This document shows positions 7,829 through 16,120 of a stretch of 18,809 nt of DNA, piece after piece. The stretch spans positions 1 to 18,809 of the forward strand of contig JADYZA010000222.1 of NCBI GenBank assembly GCA_020853375.1. The letters are read 5' to 3'. The notes under the pieces were generated by a model that was not told where the DNA came from, did not search any database, and saw only the letters and a list, made by a program, of their open reading frames with translations. Both the position numbers and the translations under genes were made by a program. The stretch is from Verrucomicrobiota bacterium. GTDB taxonomy: Bacteria > Verrucomicrobiota > Kiritimatiellia > Kiritimatiellales > Tichowtungiaceae. How positions within the stretch are numbered: the stretch's first letter is position 1; every line of letters begins with the position of its first letter.

Positions 7829-9516
7829 GAAATCTCGTGGTACTGCTGGCCGCGGCGGCAGTGATCGCTCTGCCGTTTCTGTTCCGGCAGAAAGCGCCGG
7901 ACGGCGCATGGCATTCCGGTGATCCGGTGCTGGTCATCATCACGCCCCACAACGAAGCGATCCGCTACGAATTCGGACGGGCCTTCAGCCGCTGGCACGC
8001 CGAGAAGTTCGGACAGCCGGTTAAAATCGACTGGCGGATTATCGGCGGCACCACCGAAATCGCACGGTATCTGGAAAGTGAAATCCAGACGTCGTTTCGC
8101 GGATGGTGGACCGGCCCGCAGAATAAACCGTGGCCGCGCGGCGGAACTTTCGCGCTGACCGATCACCGCTTCCGGAGCGAAGACCCGGAACTCGCCGCCA
8201 TCCGCCGGACACTGCTTGGCACCGACAACCCGACGGCATTCGGAACCGGCATCGATCTGTTTTTCGGCGGCGGCGAATACGACCATTCGCGAGCCTTCGC
8301 CAAAGGTCTAACGGTCGCTCCGTGGACAAACGGTATTCCGGAAAAACTCGTCCGAACCTTGGAAGACGCTGAGCTGATTCCGGAACGGATGGGCGGCGAA
8401 CTCTGGCGTGCCGAAGGCTTTGTCGGAACAGCTCTGAGCAGTTTCGGCATTGTTTACAACAGCGACCGGCTCGCCGATCTCGGAATCCGGAATCCGCCCG
8501 CCGCATGGACAGATCTCATCAATCCAGTCTATCACCGTCAGCTCGGCGCGGCAGATCCGACCAAAAGCGGAAGCATCGCCAAAGCCTTTGAAATGATCAT
8601 CCACCAGCAGATCAGCCGGGAAGTCGCGGCGGCTGGATTTTCAGCGGAAACCGAAACGACTCCCGACCGGAAAGACCCGGCCTATACCGCCGCGATTGAG
8701 CGCGGCTGGGTGAACGGAATCAATCTTGTCCGGCTGATCGGCGCCAACGCGCGTTATTTCACCGACAGCGCGAGCAAGGTACCCATCGACGTCAGCACCG
8801 GCGATGCCGCCGCCGGACTGGCGATTGATTTTTACGGACGCTATCAGGCGGAAACCAGCCGGAATCCCGCCACCGGCGCAGAGCGTATGCGGTATATCAC
8901 TCCGGCGGGCGGATCAAGTGTCAGTTGCGATCCGATCAGCGTTGTGCGCGGAGCGCCGCACCGCAAACTGGCCGTGCGCTTTATCGAATTCACCATCAGC
9001 GAGTCCGGACAAAAACTCTGGAACTACCGGCCCGGAACTCCGGGCGGCCCGGAAAAATTCGCGCTGCGCCGCCTGCCGATCCGCCGCGACTTTTATCCGT
9101 CGGACCGTCCGGAAATTCAGGCCCGTTTCGAGGCGCATCGACCTTACACCTCTGACGATCTGGGCGACCCGGGCGTTAACCCCTACCAGCTCGCCGCGCA
9201 ATTCACCTACGTCAACCGCTGGACTGGGCGGCATTTCAACATTCATCGCGATTTGATCCGCGCCATGTGTCTCGACTCCGGCGACGAACTGAGCGCCGCC
9301 TGGGCCGCCATCGCCCGCGCCGGAGGACCGGATGCCGCACCCGAAGCCATGGCGGCGTTGCTGGCTTTACCGCCCGGCCTGTCGTGGGAAAGCGTGCTGG
9401 ATCCGGAACGGTTCAACTCCGCGAAACGGATGGATTACCTGCGGGAATGGGTGATTTTTTTCCGTGCGCAGTACCGCGAAGCCCGCCGTCTGGCGGAAGG
9501 AGGCCATGGTGCGTAA
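7825..9516 (+). CDS. ABC importer extracellular substrate-binding protein, unusually long
   Basis: Likely periplasmic binding protein for the flanking ATPase and permease. Residues 4-20 form a hydrophobic signal or anchor helix (VVLLAAAAVIALPFLF) without a lipobox cysteine. The segment from VLVIITPHNEAIRYEFGRAF and the later KSGSIAKAFEMII, FYGRY and SCDPISVVRGAPH regions resemble the iron(III)/phosphonate/polyamine-type binding fold. Typical relatives are about 330-380 aa; this one has 563. The extra length is an Ala/Arg-rich C-terminal region after about residue 400 plus an insertion around 95-125. ATGA overlap with the ATPase and an 11-nt overlap with the permease indicate translational coupling. 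The substrate is unresolved: paired iron-binding tyrosines are not clear enough to call FbpA. Confidence 0.8.
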   Translation: MRNLVVLLAAAAVIALPFLFRQKAPDGAWHSGDPVLVIITPHNEAIRYEFGRAFSRWHAEKFGQPVKIDWRIIGGTTEIARYLESEIQTSFRGWWTGPQNKPWPRGGTFALTDHRFRSEDPELAAIRRTLLGTDNPTAFGTGIDLFFGGGEYDHSRAFAKGLTVAPWTNGIPEKLVRTLEDAELIPERMGGELWRAEGFVGTALSSFGIVYNSDRLADLGIRNPPAAWTDLINPVYHRQLGAADPTKSGSIAKAFEMIIHQQISREVAAAGFSAETETTPDRKDPAYTAAIERGWVNGINLVRLIGANARYFTDSASKVPIDVSTGDAAAGLAIDFYGRYQAETSRNPATGAERMRYITPAGGSSVSCDPISVVRGAPHRKLAVRFIEFTISESGQKLWNYRPGTPGGPEKFALRRLPIRRDFYPSDRPEIQARFEAHRPYTSDDLGDPGVNPYQLAAQFTYVNRWTGRHFNIHRDLIRAMCLDSGDELSAAWAAIARAGGPDAAPEAMAALLALPPGLSWESVLDPERFNSAKRMDYLREWVIFFRAQYREARRLAEGGHGA

Positions 9517-11215
9517 CCCGGCCGCCCGAACGGTTTTTCTGCTGACGCTGACGGTTTTTGCCGCCGGGTTTCTCTTCCCGCTCTGGCTGGCCGTGCGCAA
9601 CGGCTTTATCTCGCCCGACGGGCAGTTCACTCTGCATTACCTGACCGGCGTGTTCCGCAATCCCGTCTATCTCGAAGGCCTTCTGAACAGTCTGCGTATT
9701 GCGACCGGTACCACGGTGCTGGCGACTCTGCTGGCGCTTCCGCCCGCCTGGCTCTCCACCCGGTATTCGTTCGCCGGAAAAACCGGGCTCAACGCTCTGA
9801 TGCTGGTGCCGATGATTCTGCCGCCTTTTGTCGGCGCGATCGGGTTCCAGCAAATCCTCGGACAGTACGGAGCGCTGAACGCTCTGTTTGGAATCAACAT
9901 GGACTGGCTTGGCCGCGGACAGTTGTCCGGAGTGGTTTTATTACAGGCGCTGTCGCTCTTTCCTGTCATGTATTTAAACATCACCGCCGCGCTGGCGAAT
10001 ATCGATCCCGCGATGGATGAAGCGGCGCAAAACCTTGGCGCATCCGGGCTCACTCGTTTCCGGCGTATCACCCTGCCGCTGATGATGCCCGGCCTGTTCG
10101 CGGGCGGAACGATCGTTTTCATCTGGGCGTTTACAGAGCTTGGAACGCCGCTGATTATGAACTGCACCCGCGTCGCGTCGGTGCAGGTTTACGACGCGCT
10201 CAAGGAAATCGGCGGCAATCCGTTCCCCTTCGCGCTGGTCTCCGTCATGCTGATCGTCAGTACCGGACTTTATTTTTTGAGCAAATTCCTCTTTGGCGGC
10301 GGGGCGTATACAATGCCTGGAAAAACCTCGACTGCGTTTCAGGAAATTCCGCTCGAGGGCGGACGGGCGTGGCTCGTCCGGATGCCGTTCCTGCTTCTCA
10401 TCGGACTGGCGTTGTTGCCGCATCTCGGAGTGATTCTCACCAGCTTCACCGCGCCCGGCGGATGGTACCGCTCGGTTTTGCCGGACGGCTTAACGACCGG
10501 AAATTATCTTGAAGCGCTGGGGCACGATATGACGATCAGCGGGATTCGCAACAGTCTGGGCTTTTCGCTGATCGCAGTGCTTTTCACCCTCGTGTTCGGA
10601 ATCGGCATCGCCTTCGTCACAGTGCGTTCCACTCTGCGCTTCCGGGGATTGCTGGACGGACTTGCCATGCTTCCACTGGCGGTTCCAGGGCTTGTAATGG
10701 CTTCCGGCTATCTCGCGCTGAGTTCGCTTCTTTCCAATCTGGAAGCGGTGCGTAATTCCCCCGCCCTCCTGAATCTATTCGACATCAAAACCAATCCGTC
10801 GCTCTTTCTGGTGCTGGCCTACGGCATCCGCCGGCTGCCGTACATGGTGCGTTCAGCGTCGGCCGGACTTCAGCAAACCAGCGTCGAACTCGAAGAATCG
10901 GCCGCCAGCCTCGGAGCCGCGCCGGAAGTCAGCCTGCGCCGGATCACCCTGCCGCTGATCACCGCATATCTCATTGCCGGGGCGTTGCTCGCCTTTGCTT
11001 TCAGTATGCTCGAAGTTTCCGACAGTCTGATGCTCGCCCAGCGCGAAGAGTTTTATCCGATCACGAAAACCATCTACGAACTCTTCCAGCTCATCGGCAC
11101 CGGAAAATACATCGCCTCCGCGCTGGGCGTCTGGGCCATGTTGTTCCTGACCGTCACACTGGTCGGCAGCAGTCTGTTGCTCGGCAAAAAACTCGGGGCG
11201 CTTTTCCGGACCTGA
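9506..11215 (+). CDS. ABC importer permease with two fused membrane domains (FbpB-like)
   Basis: Inner-membrane channel made of two tandem binding-protein-dependent permease domains, the arrangement of FbpB-type iron transporters, with about twelve hydrophobic segments. Each half has an EAA loop that docks the ATPase: DEAAQNLGASGLTRFRRITL in the first and EESAASLGAAPEVSLRRITL in the second. The open frame runs back to an ATG at 9464, but that lies deep inside the previous gene. ATG 9506 and GTG 9509 are better; AAGGAGG ends 2 nt before the ATG and 5 nt before the GTG, so GTG 9509 may be the true start. One polypeptide supplies both permease halves, consistent with the operon having only one permease gene. 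A small CCGGA-CCTGA-TCCGG hairpin spans the stop codon but has no strong T-run. Confidence 0.9.
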   Translation: MVRNPAARTVFLLTLTVFAAGFLFPLWLAVRNGFISPDGQFTLHYLTGVFRNPVYLEGLLNSLRIATGTTVLATLLALPPAWLSTRYSFAGKTGLNALMLVPMILPPFVGAIGFQQILGQYGALNALFGINMDWLGRGQLSGVVLLQALSLFPVMYLNITAALANIDPAMDEAAQNLGASGLTRFRRITLPLMMPGLFAGGTIVFIWAFTELGTPLIMNCTRVASVQVYDALKEIGGNPFPFALVSVMLIVSTGLYFLSKFLFGGGAYTMPGKTSTAFQEIPLEGGRAWLVRMPFLLLIGLALLPHLGVILTSFTAPGGWYRSVLPDGLTTGNYLEALGHDMTISGIRNSLGFSLIAVLFTLVFGIGIAFVTVRSTLRFRGLLDGLAMLPLAVPGLVMASGYLALSSLLSNLEAVRNSPALLNLFDIKTNPSLFLVLAYGIRRLPYMVRSASAGLQQTSVELEESAASLGAAPEVSLRRITLPLITAYLIAGALLAFAFSMLEVSDSLMLAQREEFYPITKTIYELFQLIGTGKYIASALGVWAMLFLTVTLVGSSLLLGKKLGALFRT

Positions 11216-11259
11216 TCCGGTTCCGCCTTGAGTTGTAAATTTTGTTAGTGTACGAGAAG

Positions 11260-11275
11260 AACTCGGAATCGAGTT
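11260..11275. promoter_or_regulatory. Palindrome upstream of the AraC-type gene (possible operator)
   Basis: AACTCG-GAAT-CGAGTT is a perfect 6-bp inverted repeat, 30 bp before the regulator start. A weak promoter could lie just upstream (TTGAGT at 11228 and TACGAG at 11251 with a 17-bp spacer, a poor -10). Position suggests autoregulation, but AraC proteins usually bind direct rather than inverted half-sites, so this is speculative. Confidence 0.25.
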
Positions 11276-11305
11276 GGATAACACGCCAAACAAGGATGAA
11301 ACACC

Positions 11306-12217
11306 ATGAAAGCCGCCGCCGAAAACAGGGCCGAAATGCGCAAATGGCTGGAACGCATGCTTCACTGGATTGAACGTGGCGAGCTTCCAGCCATACCTTT
11401 CGCCGGCTGGACAACCTCCGGCTACGCCAATCGGCCGGCTCCGAATATCGAACTCGTTTACATGGAGCAGGGACATTATGACAAGTTGTTGATCGGCGAT
11501 CGCAAAGTTTGTTTCCCGCAAGGGCATGTCGCGCTTCACAACATCCATTTCGGAAACTATGCGCCGCGCGAAAAACGTGCCATCCCCTTCAATGCCTGGT
11601 GCCTGTTCTTAAAGTTGCCCAAAGGAATGGCTGAATTCAAAGAAATGGAATCGGCTCCGGTGTTCTGCTCTATACCGGTGAACCATTCCAAACGAATGGC
11701 CGCGCGCTTCCGCTCCGTTTCCGACCGATGTCTGGAACCCCGGATTCCACGGCCCACCGACTATTCGGAAGCGCAGATCATGTACGATCCATTGCGTCCG
11801 GCACCCATGCAGAACCTTGCTCGAATCCGTGTCAAAGCGGCTTTGCTGGATCTGCTGGCCGAACTGCTCGACGAGGTTGGCACAGCAGAGGAGAAGACTC
11901 CAATGCCAGAAGGCGTCCGCCAGGCGATGATTTATATGGAACAGAACTACATGAACCCGAACTTATCGTTGAGCGACCTCACTGTAGCGTCCGGAATGAG
12001 CCGTTCGAGGCTTGGAACGATTTTCCGGAGTTCAGCAGGTGTCACGCCCATGCAGTATCTTCGCAACCTGCGCCTGACCCAGAGCCGACGACTGCTCAAG
12101 CAAACAGATTTACGCATCGCTGAAATTTCCGCGCATATCGGGTTTTCGGACGCATTGTACTTCTCGCGCATATTCCGGTTAGAAACCGGTTGTAGCCCCG
12201 GCCAATACAGAGCTTGA
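11306..12217 (+). CDS. AraC/XylS-family transcriptional regulator
   Basis: DNA-binding regulator of 303 aa. Residues about 195-303 form a typical AraC double helix-turn-helix: LSLSDLTVASGMSRSRLG is the first motif, RIAEISAHIGFSDALYFSRI the second, followed by FRLETGCSPGQYR. The first ~190 residues are a cupin-like ligand or dimerisation region (for example PNIELVYMEQGHYD); its ligand is unknown. An AAGGA precedes the start by about 9 nt. The gene follows the importer operon on the same strand after a 90-bp gap with its own palindrome, so it is plausibly a local regulator of that uptake system. That link is positional inference only. Confidence 0.9.
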   Translation: MKAAAENRAEMRKWLERMLHWIERGELPAIPFAGWTTSGYANRPAPNIELVYMEQGHYDKLLIGDRKVCFPQGHVALHNIHFGNYAPREKRAIPFNAWCLFLKLPKGMAEFKEMESAPVFCSIPVNHSKRMAARFRSVSDRCLEPRIPRPTDYSEAQIMYDPLRPAPMQNLARIRVKAALLDLLAELLDEVGTAEEKTPMPEGVRQAMIYMEQNYMNPNLSLSDLTVASGMSRSRLGTIFRSSAGVTPMQYLRNLRLTQSRRLLKQTDLRIAEISAHIGFSDALYFSRIFRLETGCSPGQYRA

Positions 12218-12252
12218 ACCAGACCTCTGCGGCGTACAAAAACTCCGCACAC

Positions 12253-12271
12253 ATCCGGCTTACCGGATTTT
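12253..12271 (+). terminator. Candidate intrinsic terminator after the AraC-type gene
   Basis: ATCCGG-CTTA-CCGGAT forms a perfect 6-bp stem followed directly by TTT on the plus strand (four T in a row counting the last stem base), 35 nt past the regulator stop. It overlaps the 3' end of convergent mraY, whose stop codon lies in the loop. On the minus strand no T-run follows, so it should mainly serve the plus-strand gene. The T-run is short. Confidence 0.4.
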
Positions 12272-13390
12272 GAGTGTGGCGAGACCGATCAGCGCGAACG
12301 CAATGGAAAGAATCCAGAATCGAATGGTGATGCGGTTTTCGTATGCATCGACCGACTTCCCCTGCGCTTTCGCCAGATATTCAAAATGGTGATGCAGCGG
12401 CGCGCAAAGGAACACGCGGCGGCCTTCGCCGTATATTCTCTTTGTGATCTTAAACCAGCTCTGCTGAATCAGCACACTGGCGGCTTCCATGACAAATACG
12501 CCGCCAACGATGACGAGCACCAGCTCTTGCTTGATTAAAATCGCAACCGCCGCAATGCCTCCACCGATGGCAAGACTGCCGGTATCGCCCATAAATACAC
12601 GCGCCGGATGACAGTTGAACCAAAGAAATCCAAGCCCTGCTCCGAGTAGCGCGCCGCAGAAAACCGCCAGCTCGCCTCCGCCCTGAATAAAAGGAACCTG
12701 CAGGTATCCGGCAAACGCGAAGTGACCCGCCACGTAGGCCATCACCAGATAGGCCGCCACGGCTGAATTGGTGCAGCCGATTGCCAGTCCATCGAGTCCA
12801 TCAGTCAGATTAACCGCATTGGAAGAGCCGACCAGCACCAGAAACAGAAAGGCCAGCGAGCCGAACAGCCCCATAGAGGAAATCACCGGATGTTTTACAA
12901 ACGGAACCATCAGTTCCTGAACGCGCATATAGGTTTCGGCATTTGAAAAAAGCGCCAAAAGAAGCACCACGGTCCACCCCGCCTGAGCCGCCATTTTCAC
13001 ACGGGGAGAAAGCCCGCGTTTCCGTTTGATCTTCAAATAGTCATCGATGAATCCGAGATTCCCCATGAACCCGAACGTGGTCAGAGCGCATAGAACATAA
13101 AAATTTCCCGGCATGGCCCACAGCACTGTCGCGGCCACCGTGGTGAACAGAATCATCAGCCCGCCCATTGTCGGCGTGCCGACTTTCGCCTTACGGTCGA
13201 GTCCCGCCACGCGCCCGTCCTCGCACAGTTCGCCGTATTTGACGACCCGCAGCTTTTCGATCAGCCACGGACCGATAATCAGGCTTAGAATGAATGCGGT
13301 TCCAGCGGCCAGCACCGCACGAAGCGTGATATAACGGAAAATGCGCAACGGTGAAAAAACATCACTGAACTGACAAAGCCAATAAAACAT
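12260..13390 (-). CDS. mraY: Phospho-N-acetylmuramoyl-pentapeptide transferase
   Basis: Inner-membrane enzyme that moves phospho-MurNAc-pentapeptide from UDP onto undecaprenyl phosphate to give lipid I. Family signatures are complete: KVGTPTMGGLM near the first cytoplasmic loop, the FIDDYLK aspartate pair, NLTDGLDGLA, FMGDTGSLAIGG and the histidine motif APLHHHFE; about ten hydrophobic segments; C terminus GLATLKIR as in classic MraY. A TTG at 13396 also opens the frame. ATG 13390 starts MFYWL like known homologues and has GGAG 9 nt upstream, giving 376 aa. It follows murF by 15 nt and is the last gene of the cluster here. The usual next genes murD, ftsW and murG are absent; a convergent AraC-type gene takes their place. 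Confidence 0.97.
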   Translation of the reverse strand: MFYWLCQFSDVFSPLRIFRYITLRAVLAAGTAFILSLIIGPWLIEKLRVVKYGELCEDGRVAGLDRKAKVGTPTMGGLMILFTTVAATVLWAMPGNFYVLCALTTFGFMGNLGFIDDYLKIKRKRGLSPRVKMAAQAGWTVVLLLALFSNAETYMRVQELMVPFVKHPVISSMGLFGSLAFLFLVLVGSSNAVNLTDGLDGLAIGCTNSAVAAYLVMAYVAGHFAFAGYLQVPFIQGGGELAVFCGALLGAGLGFLWFNCHPARVFMGDTGSLAIGGGIAAVAILIKQELVLVIVGGVFVMEAASVLIQQSWFKITKRIYGEGRRVFLCAPLHHHFEYLAKAQGKSVDAYENRITIRFWILSIAFALIGLATLKIR

Positions 13391-13405
13391 AAACAATTTC
13401 TCCGG

Positions 13406-14671
13406 TTAAATTTTTGTTATTAATTCATCCAAAATGGATTCGAGCCGTTCGCCGCGCGAGGCCTTGAGCAGAACCATATCCCCGGCACGCAAATGTGTAC
13501 GCAGAATATCCACCGCCGCCGTTTTGTCCACACCCACGACTCCCTCGCAGACAATCTGCGCTCCGAAATCTCCGACCGTGATCACGCTGTCGAACTTCAG
13601 CGTATCCACAAACCGCCCCAGCTCGCGATGTTCTGCATTCGCGGTTACGCCAAGTTCACGCATTCCGCCAAGGACGGCGAAGCGCCGCCCTTCACACGGA
13701 AGCTGCGAAAATGTTGTAAGCGCGGCGCGCATCGAAAGCGGATTGGCGTTGTAGGCGTCATTGATGAAAACAATGCCGTTATGCAATGTCCGCTCCCACC
13801 GCATGGGCGCGGACTGAAACGTAGAAAGGCCGGACTGTACGGCTTCTGGCGAAAGGCCTAGCTCCAGCCCCAGCGCGGCGGCGCGGCGGGCGTTGCGGAT
13901 CATATGCTCGCCGGGCAACGGCGCGGCGAAAGCAAACGGCTCGTTGCCGAAGGCGACGACGCGGCCTTTGCATTTTGATTTGAACAGTTCGAACCATTCC
14001 GACGTTTCGTCAAGCAATGCGTTGTCGGCATGCGCCAGCAGAGATGCTTTCTCCGCGGCGATTCCGTCCAGACTCTGGAAAAATTCAATATGAGCTTTTC
14101 CAATGTCTGTAAGCACTGCCCAGTCAGGCCGGAGCAGGCTGGCCAAGCGGTCGATCTCGCCGGGATGATTCATTCCGAGTTCAAAAACAAAAAAGTCGGC
14201 GTTACGGTCGGCGGCCAGCATGCTGAGCGGCAGTCCGACATCGTTATTCCAGTTTCCGGGCGTTTTGCAGACACGACCCTTCTGCGCCAGCACCGAGGCG
14301 ATCAGCTCTTTGACGGTTGTTTTCCCAACGCTTCCGGTGATGCCGATGACGGTTCCGCCCCAGCGCCCGCGCACACCGGCGGCAAGCATCCAAAGCGCGG
14401 ACATCGTATCCGGAACAATCATCTGCGGCACGGTTCCAAACATTGGAAATTCGCGCTCAACAATAAGACCCGCAGCGCCCTTTTCAACGGCCTGCTGAAC
14501 AAATTCATGGCCGTCGTGCGTTGCGCCCCGAATGGCGATATACAGCTCGCCCGGTTTCAGCGTGCGCGTGTCGTGCGAAATTCCAAGGATTGGAAAATTC
14601 CGGTCTGAGTTTTTCCAAGGTTCGGAAATCCACGCCGCACATTCTGCCGCGCTGTACTTCACCTGTTCCAT
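13406..14671 (-). CDS. murF: UDP-MurNAc-tripeptide:D-Ala-D-Ala ligase
   Basis: Cytoplasmic Mur ligase that adds D-Ala-D-Ala to complete UDP-MurNAc-pentapeptide. The N-terminal substrate domain (ISHDTRTLKPGELYIAIRG) is followed by the ATP loop ITGSVGKTTVKE at about 111-122, the central-domain stretch PGNWNNDVGLPLSM typical of MurF, FELGMNHPGEI, and the C-terminal motif INDAYNANPLSM. The 421 aa are slightly short against about 450. Its start overlaps the murE stop as TGATG. Three copies of the TTCCAA-NNN-TTGGAA palindrome lie in its first 240 nt, encoding ISEPWKN, NFPILG and EFPMFG in the variable N-terminal domain. They add residues without touching the catalytic motifs. Confidence 0.96.
   Translation of the reverse strand: MEQVKYSAAECAAWISEPWKNSDRNFPILGISHDTRTLKPGELYIAIRGATHDGHEFVQQAVEKGAAGLIVEREFPMFGTVPQMIVPDTMSALWMLAAGVRGRWGGTVIGITGSVGKTTVKELIASVLAQKGRVCKTPGNWNNDVGLPLSMLAADRNADFFVFELGMNHPGEIDRLASLLRPDWAVLTDIGKAHIEFFQSLDGIAAEKASLLAHADNALLDETSEWFELFKSKCKGRVVAFGNEPFAFAAPLPGEHMIRNARRAAALGLELGLSPEAVQSGLSTFQSAPMRWERTLHNGIVFINDAYNANPLSMRAALTTFSQLPCEGRRFAVLGGMRELGVTANAEHRELGRFVDTLKFDSVITVGDFGAQIVCEGVVGVDKTAAVDILRTHLRAGDMVLLKASRGERLESILDELITKI
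14434..14448. repeat. TTCCAA-ACA-TTGGAA palindrome inside murF
   Basis: Perfect 6-bp arms over a 3-nt loop, inside murF codons for FPMFG (residues about 75-79). One of two perfect copies in the window. Confidence 0.6.
14581..14595. repeat. TTCCAA-GGA-TTGGAA palindrome inside murF
   Basis: Perfect 6-bp arms over a 3-nt loop, in murF codons for FPILG (residues about 26-30). It is in the same reading phase as the copy at 14434. Confidence 0.6.
14613..14627. repeat. TTCCAA-GGT-TCGGAA palindrome (one mismatch) inside murF
   Basis: Same 6-3-6 design with one arm mismatch, 17 nt from the copy at 14581 and in a different reading phase (encodes SEPWK). It shares the TCGGAA arm with the ftsI copy at 17559. 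Confidence 0.45.
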
Positions 14672-16113
14672 CAGAGAGCCTCCCGGACGGCTTCACGATC
14701 ATCGAAAGGAAATATCGCGCCGTTAAATTCCTGATAGGTTTCATGTCCCTTCCCGGCGACAAGCAGAATGTCTTTTTTGCCGGTCAATTCCAGTCCGCGT
14801 GAAATGGCGGCCTTCCGGTCGAGAACAACTTCATATTTTCGTTCGGAATCAAATCCGGACGCAATACCGGCGGCGATTTTCTCGGGAATCTCATTGCGCG
14901 GATTGTCATTGGTGATGATGGAATAATCCGCCAGCCGTGCGGCGACTTTGCCCATCAGCGCGCGCTTGCCTTTATCGCGGTTCCCGCCGCAACCAAATAC
15001 AACGATGAGCCGGCCGGATGTGATTTCGCGCAGTGTTTCCAGAACATTGCGAAGCGCATCGTCCGTGTGGGCATAGTCCACAAAAACCCGTTTGCCTTTA
15101 TGATTCGGAACCGCTTCAAGCCGTCCCGGAACGCACGACATATCCGCCAGTGCTTTCGCAATGATGTCGACAGGAATGCCCAATGCGCCAGCGGCGGCAA
15201 ATGCGGCCAGCGCATTGAACAGGTTGAATCGACCGATCAGCTGCAGATGAATATCCAGCTCGCCCCACGGACTTTGCACACGCATCCGCGAGCCTTTGGT
15301 GTCGGTGACAGGATGGATCCCGCGCACGGTGGCTCCGTCCTCAAAGCCGTATGAAATCAGTCCGGCCGAGTCTTTCTTTTCATCGAGAAGCCGCCTGCCC
15401 CACGGATCATCCCGGTTGATGACCGAAAATCCACCGACCTGATTGAAGAGACGGGATTTGGCAATAAAGTATTCTTCCAGCGTGCCGTGATAATCGAGAT
15501 GGTCTTGCGTGAGATTTGTGAAAACGGCGATGTCATAAAGAATTCCGTCCACTCGATGCTGAGACAATGCATGCGAAGACACTTCCATAATGGCGCTGTC
15601 GCATCCGGCGCGTTCCATTTGCATAAACATCGCCTGCAGATCGGCCGATTCCGGCGTGGTGCGCGAGGCGGGAATTATGCGATCGCCGATCTCGTAACGC
15701 ACGGTTCCCAGCAGTCCGGAACGCCGGCCGGCCGCTTTAAAAATTTCGCGCAACATGAAACTGACGGTGGTTTTTCCGTTGGTTCCGGTGACCCCGACGG
15801 TGCATAGACGCGTGGACGGGTTTCCGTAAAAACGGCTCGCGAGCTTGGCCAGCGCCGCCCGCGCGTCGGGACCCTGGACGCAGGGAAAACTTCCGCCGGA
15901 AGCGCACGATGTCTGCGAGACCACTGCGGCGGCACCGCGTTGCATGGCGTCTTCGATGTATGCCGCTCCATCGGCTTTCTCACCATGCAGCGCCACAAAA
16001 AGCGAACCGGGAAGCGCGCGGCGCGAGTCGTACACAATTCCTGTTATTTCACAGGAAAGGTCTCCGGTGATCTCCACCGTTTCAACACCGTTTAACAGTT
16101 CGTTCAGGTTCAT
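14671..16113 (-). CDS. murE: UDP-MurNAc-L-Ala-D-Glu:meso-diaminopimelate ligase
   Basis: Cytoplasmic Mur ligase adding the third residue of the peptidoglycan stem. In 480-aa numbering: ATP loop TGTNGKTT at 109-116, RTTPESADLQ at about 151-160, MEVSSHAL near 176-183, the carbamylated-lysine region FIAKSRLF, NLFNALAA, DYAHTDDALRNVL, and DNPR at 403-406. DNPR is the marker of meso-diaminopimelate rather than lysine enzymes, so the cell wall is predicted to be DAP-type. In-frame starts also exist at 16161 and 16134, both inside ftsI. I chose ATG 16113 because MNLNELL matches the usual family start; GAGAAG lies 3 nt upstream and the gap to ftsI is 7 nt. Confidence 0.96.
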   Translation of the reverse strand: MNLNELLNGVETVEITGDLSCEITGIVYDSRRALPGSLFVALHGEKADGAAYIEDAMQRGAAAVVSQTSCASGGSFPCVQGPDARAALAKLASRFYGNPSTRLCTVGVTGTNGKTTVSFMLREIFKAAGRRSGLLGTVRYEIGDRIIPASRTTPESADLQAMFMQMERAGCDSAIMEVSSHALSQHRVDGILYDIAVFTNLTQDHLDYHGTLEEYFIAKSRLFNQVGGFSVINRDDPWGRRLLDEKKDSAGLISYGFEDGATVRGIHPVTDTKGSRMRVQSPWGELDIHLQLIGRFNLFNALAAFAAAGALGIPVDIIAKALADMSCVPGRLEAVPNHKGKRVFVDYAHTDDALRNVLETLREITSGRLIVVFGCGGNRDKGKRALMGKVAARLADYSIITNDNPRNEIPEKIAAGIASGFDSERKYEVVLDRKAAISRGLELTGKKDILLVAGKGHETYQEFNGAIFPFDDREAVREAL

Positions 16114-16120
16114 GATCTTC

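Noticed and set aside
7825..9516. Naming the importer as an iron(III) FbpABC system
   Set aside because: The fused permease and ATPase fit, but the binding protein does not show a clear iron-binding tyrosine pair and there is no Fur-box-like site; phosphonate and polyamine systems look alike at this level.
2..12236. Identical 11-mer TCTGCGGCGTA at 2-12 and 12226-12236, both intergenic
   Set aside because: Too short, with no shared flanks; may be chance or a decayed repeat, and cannot be supported here.
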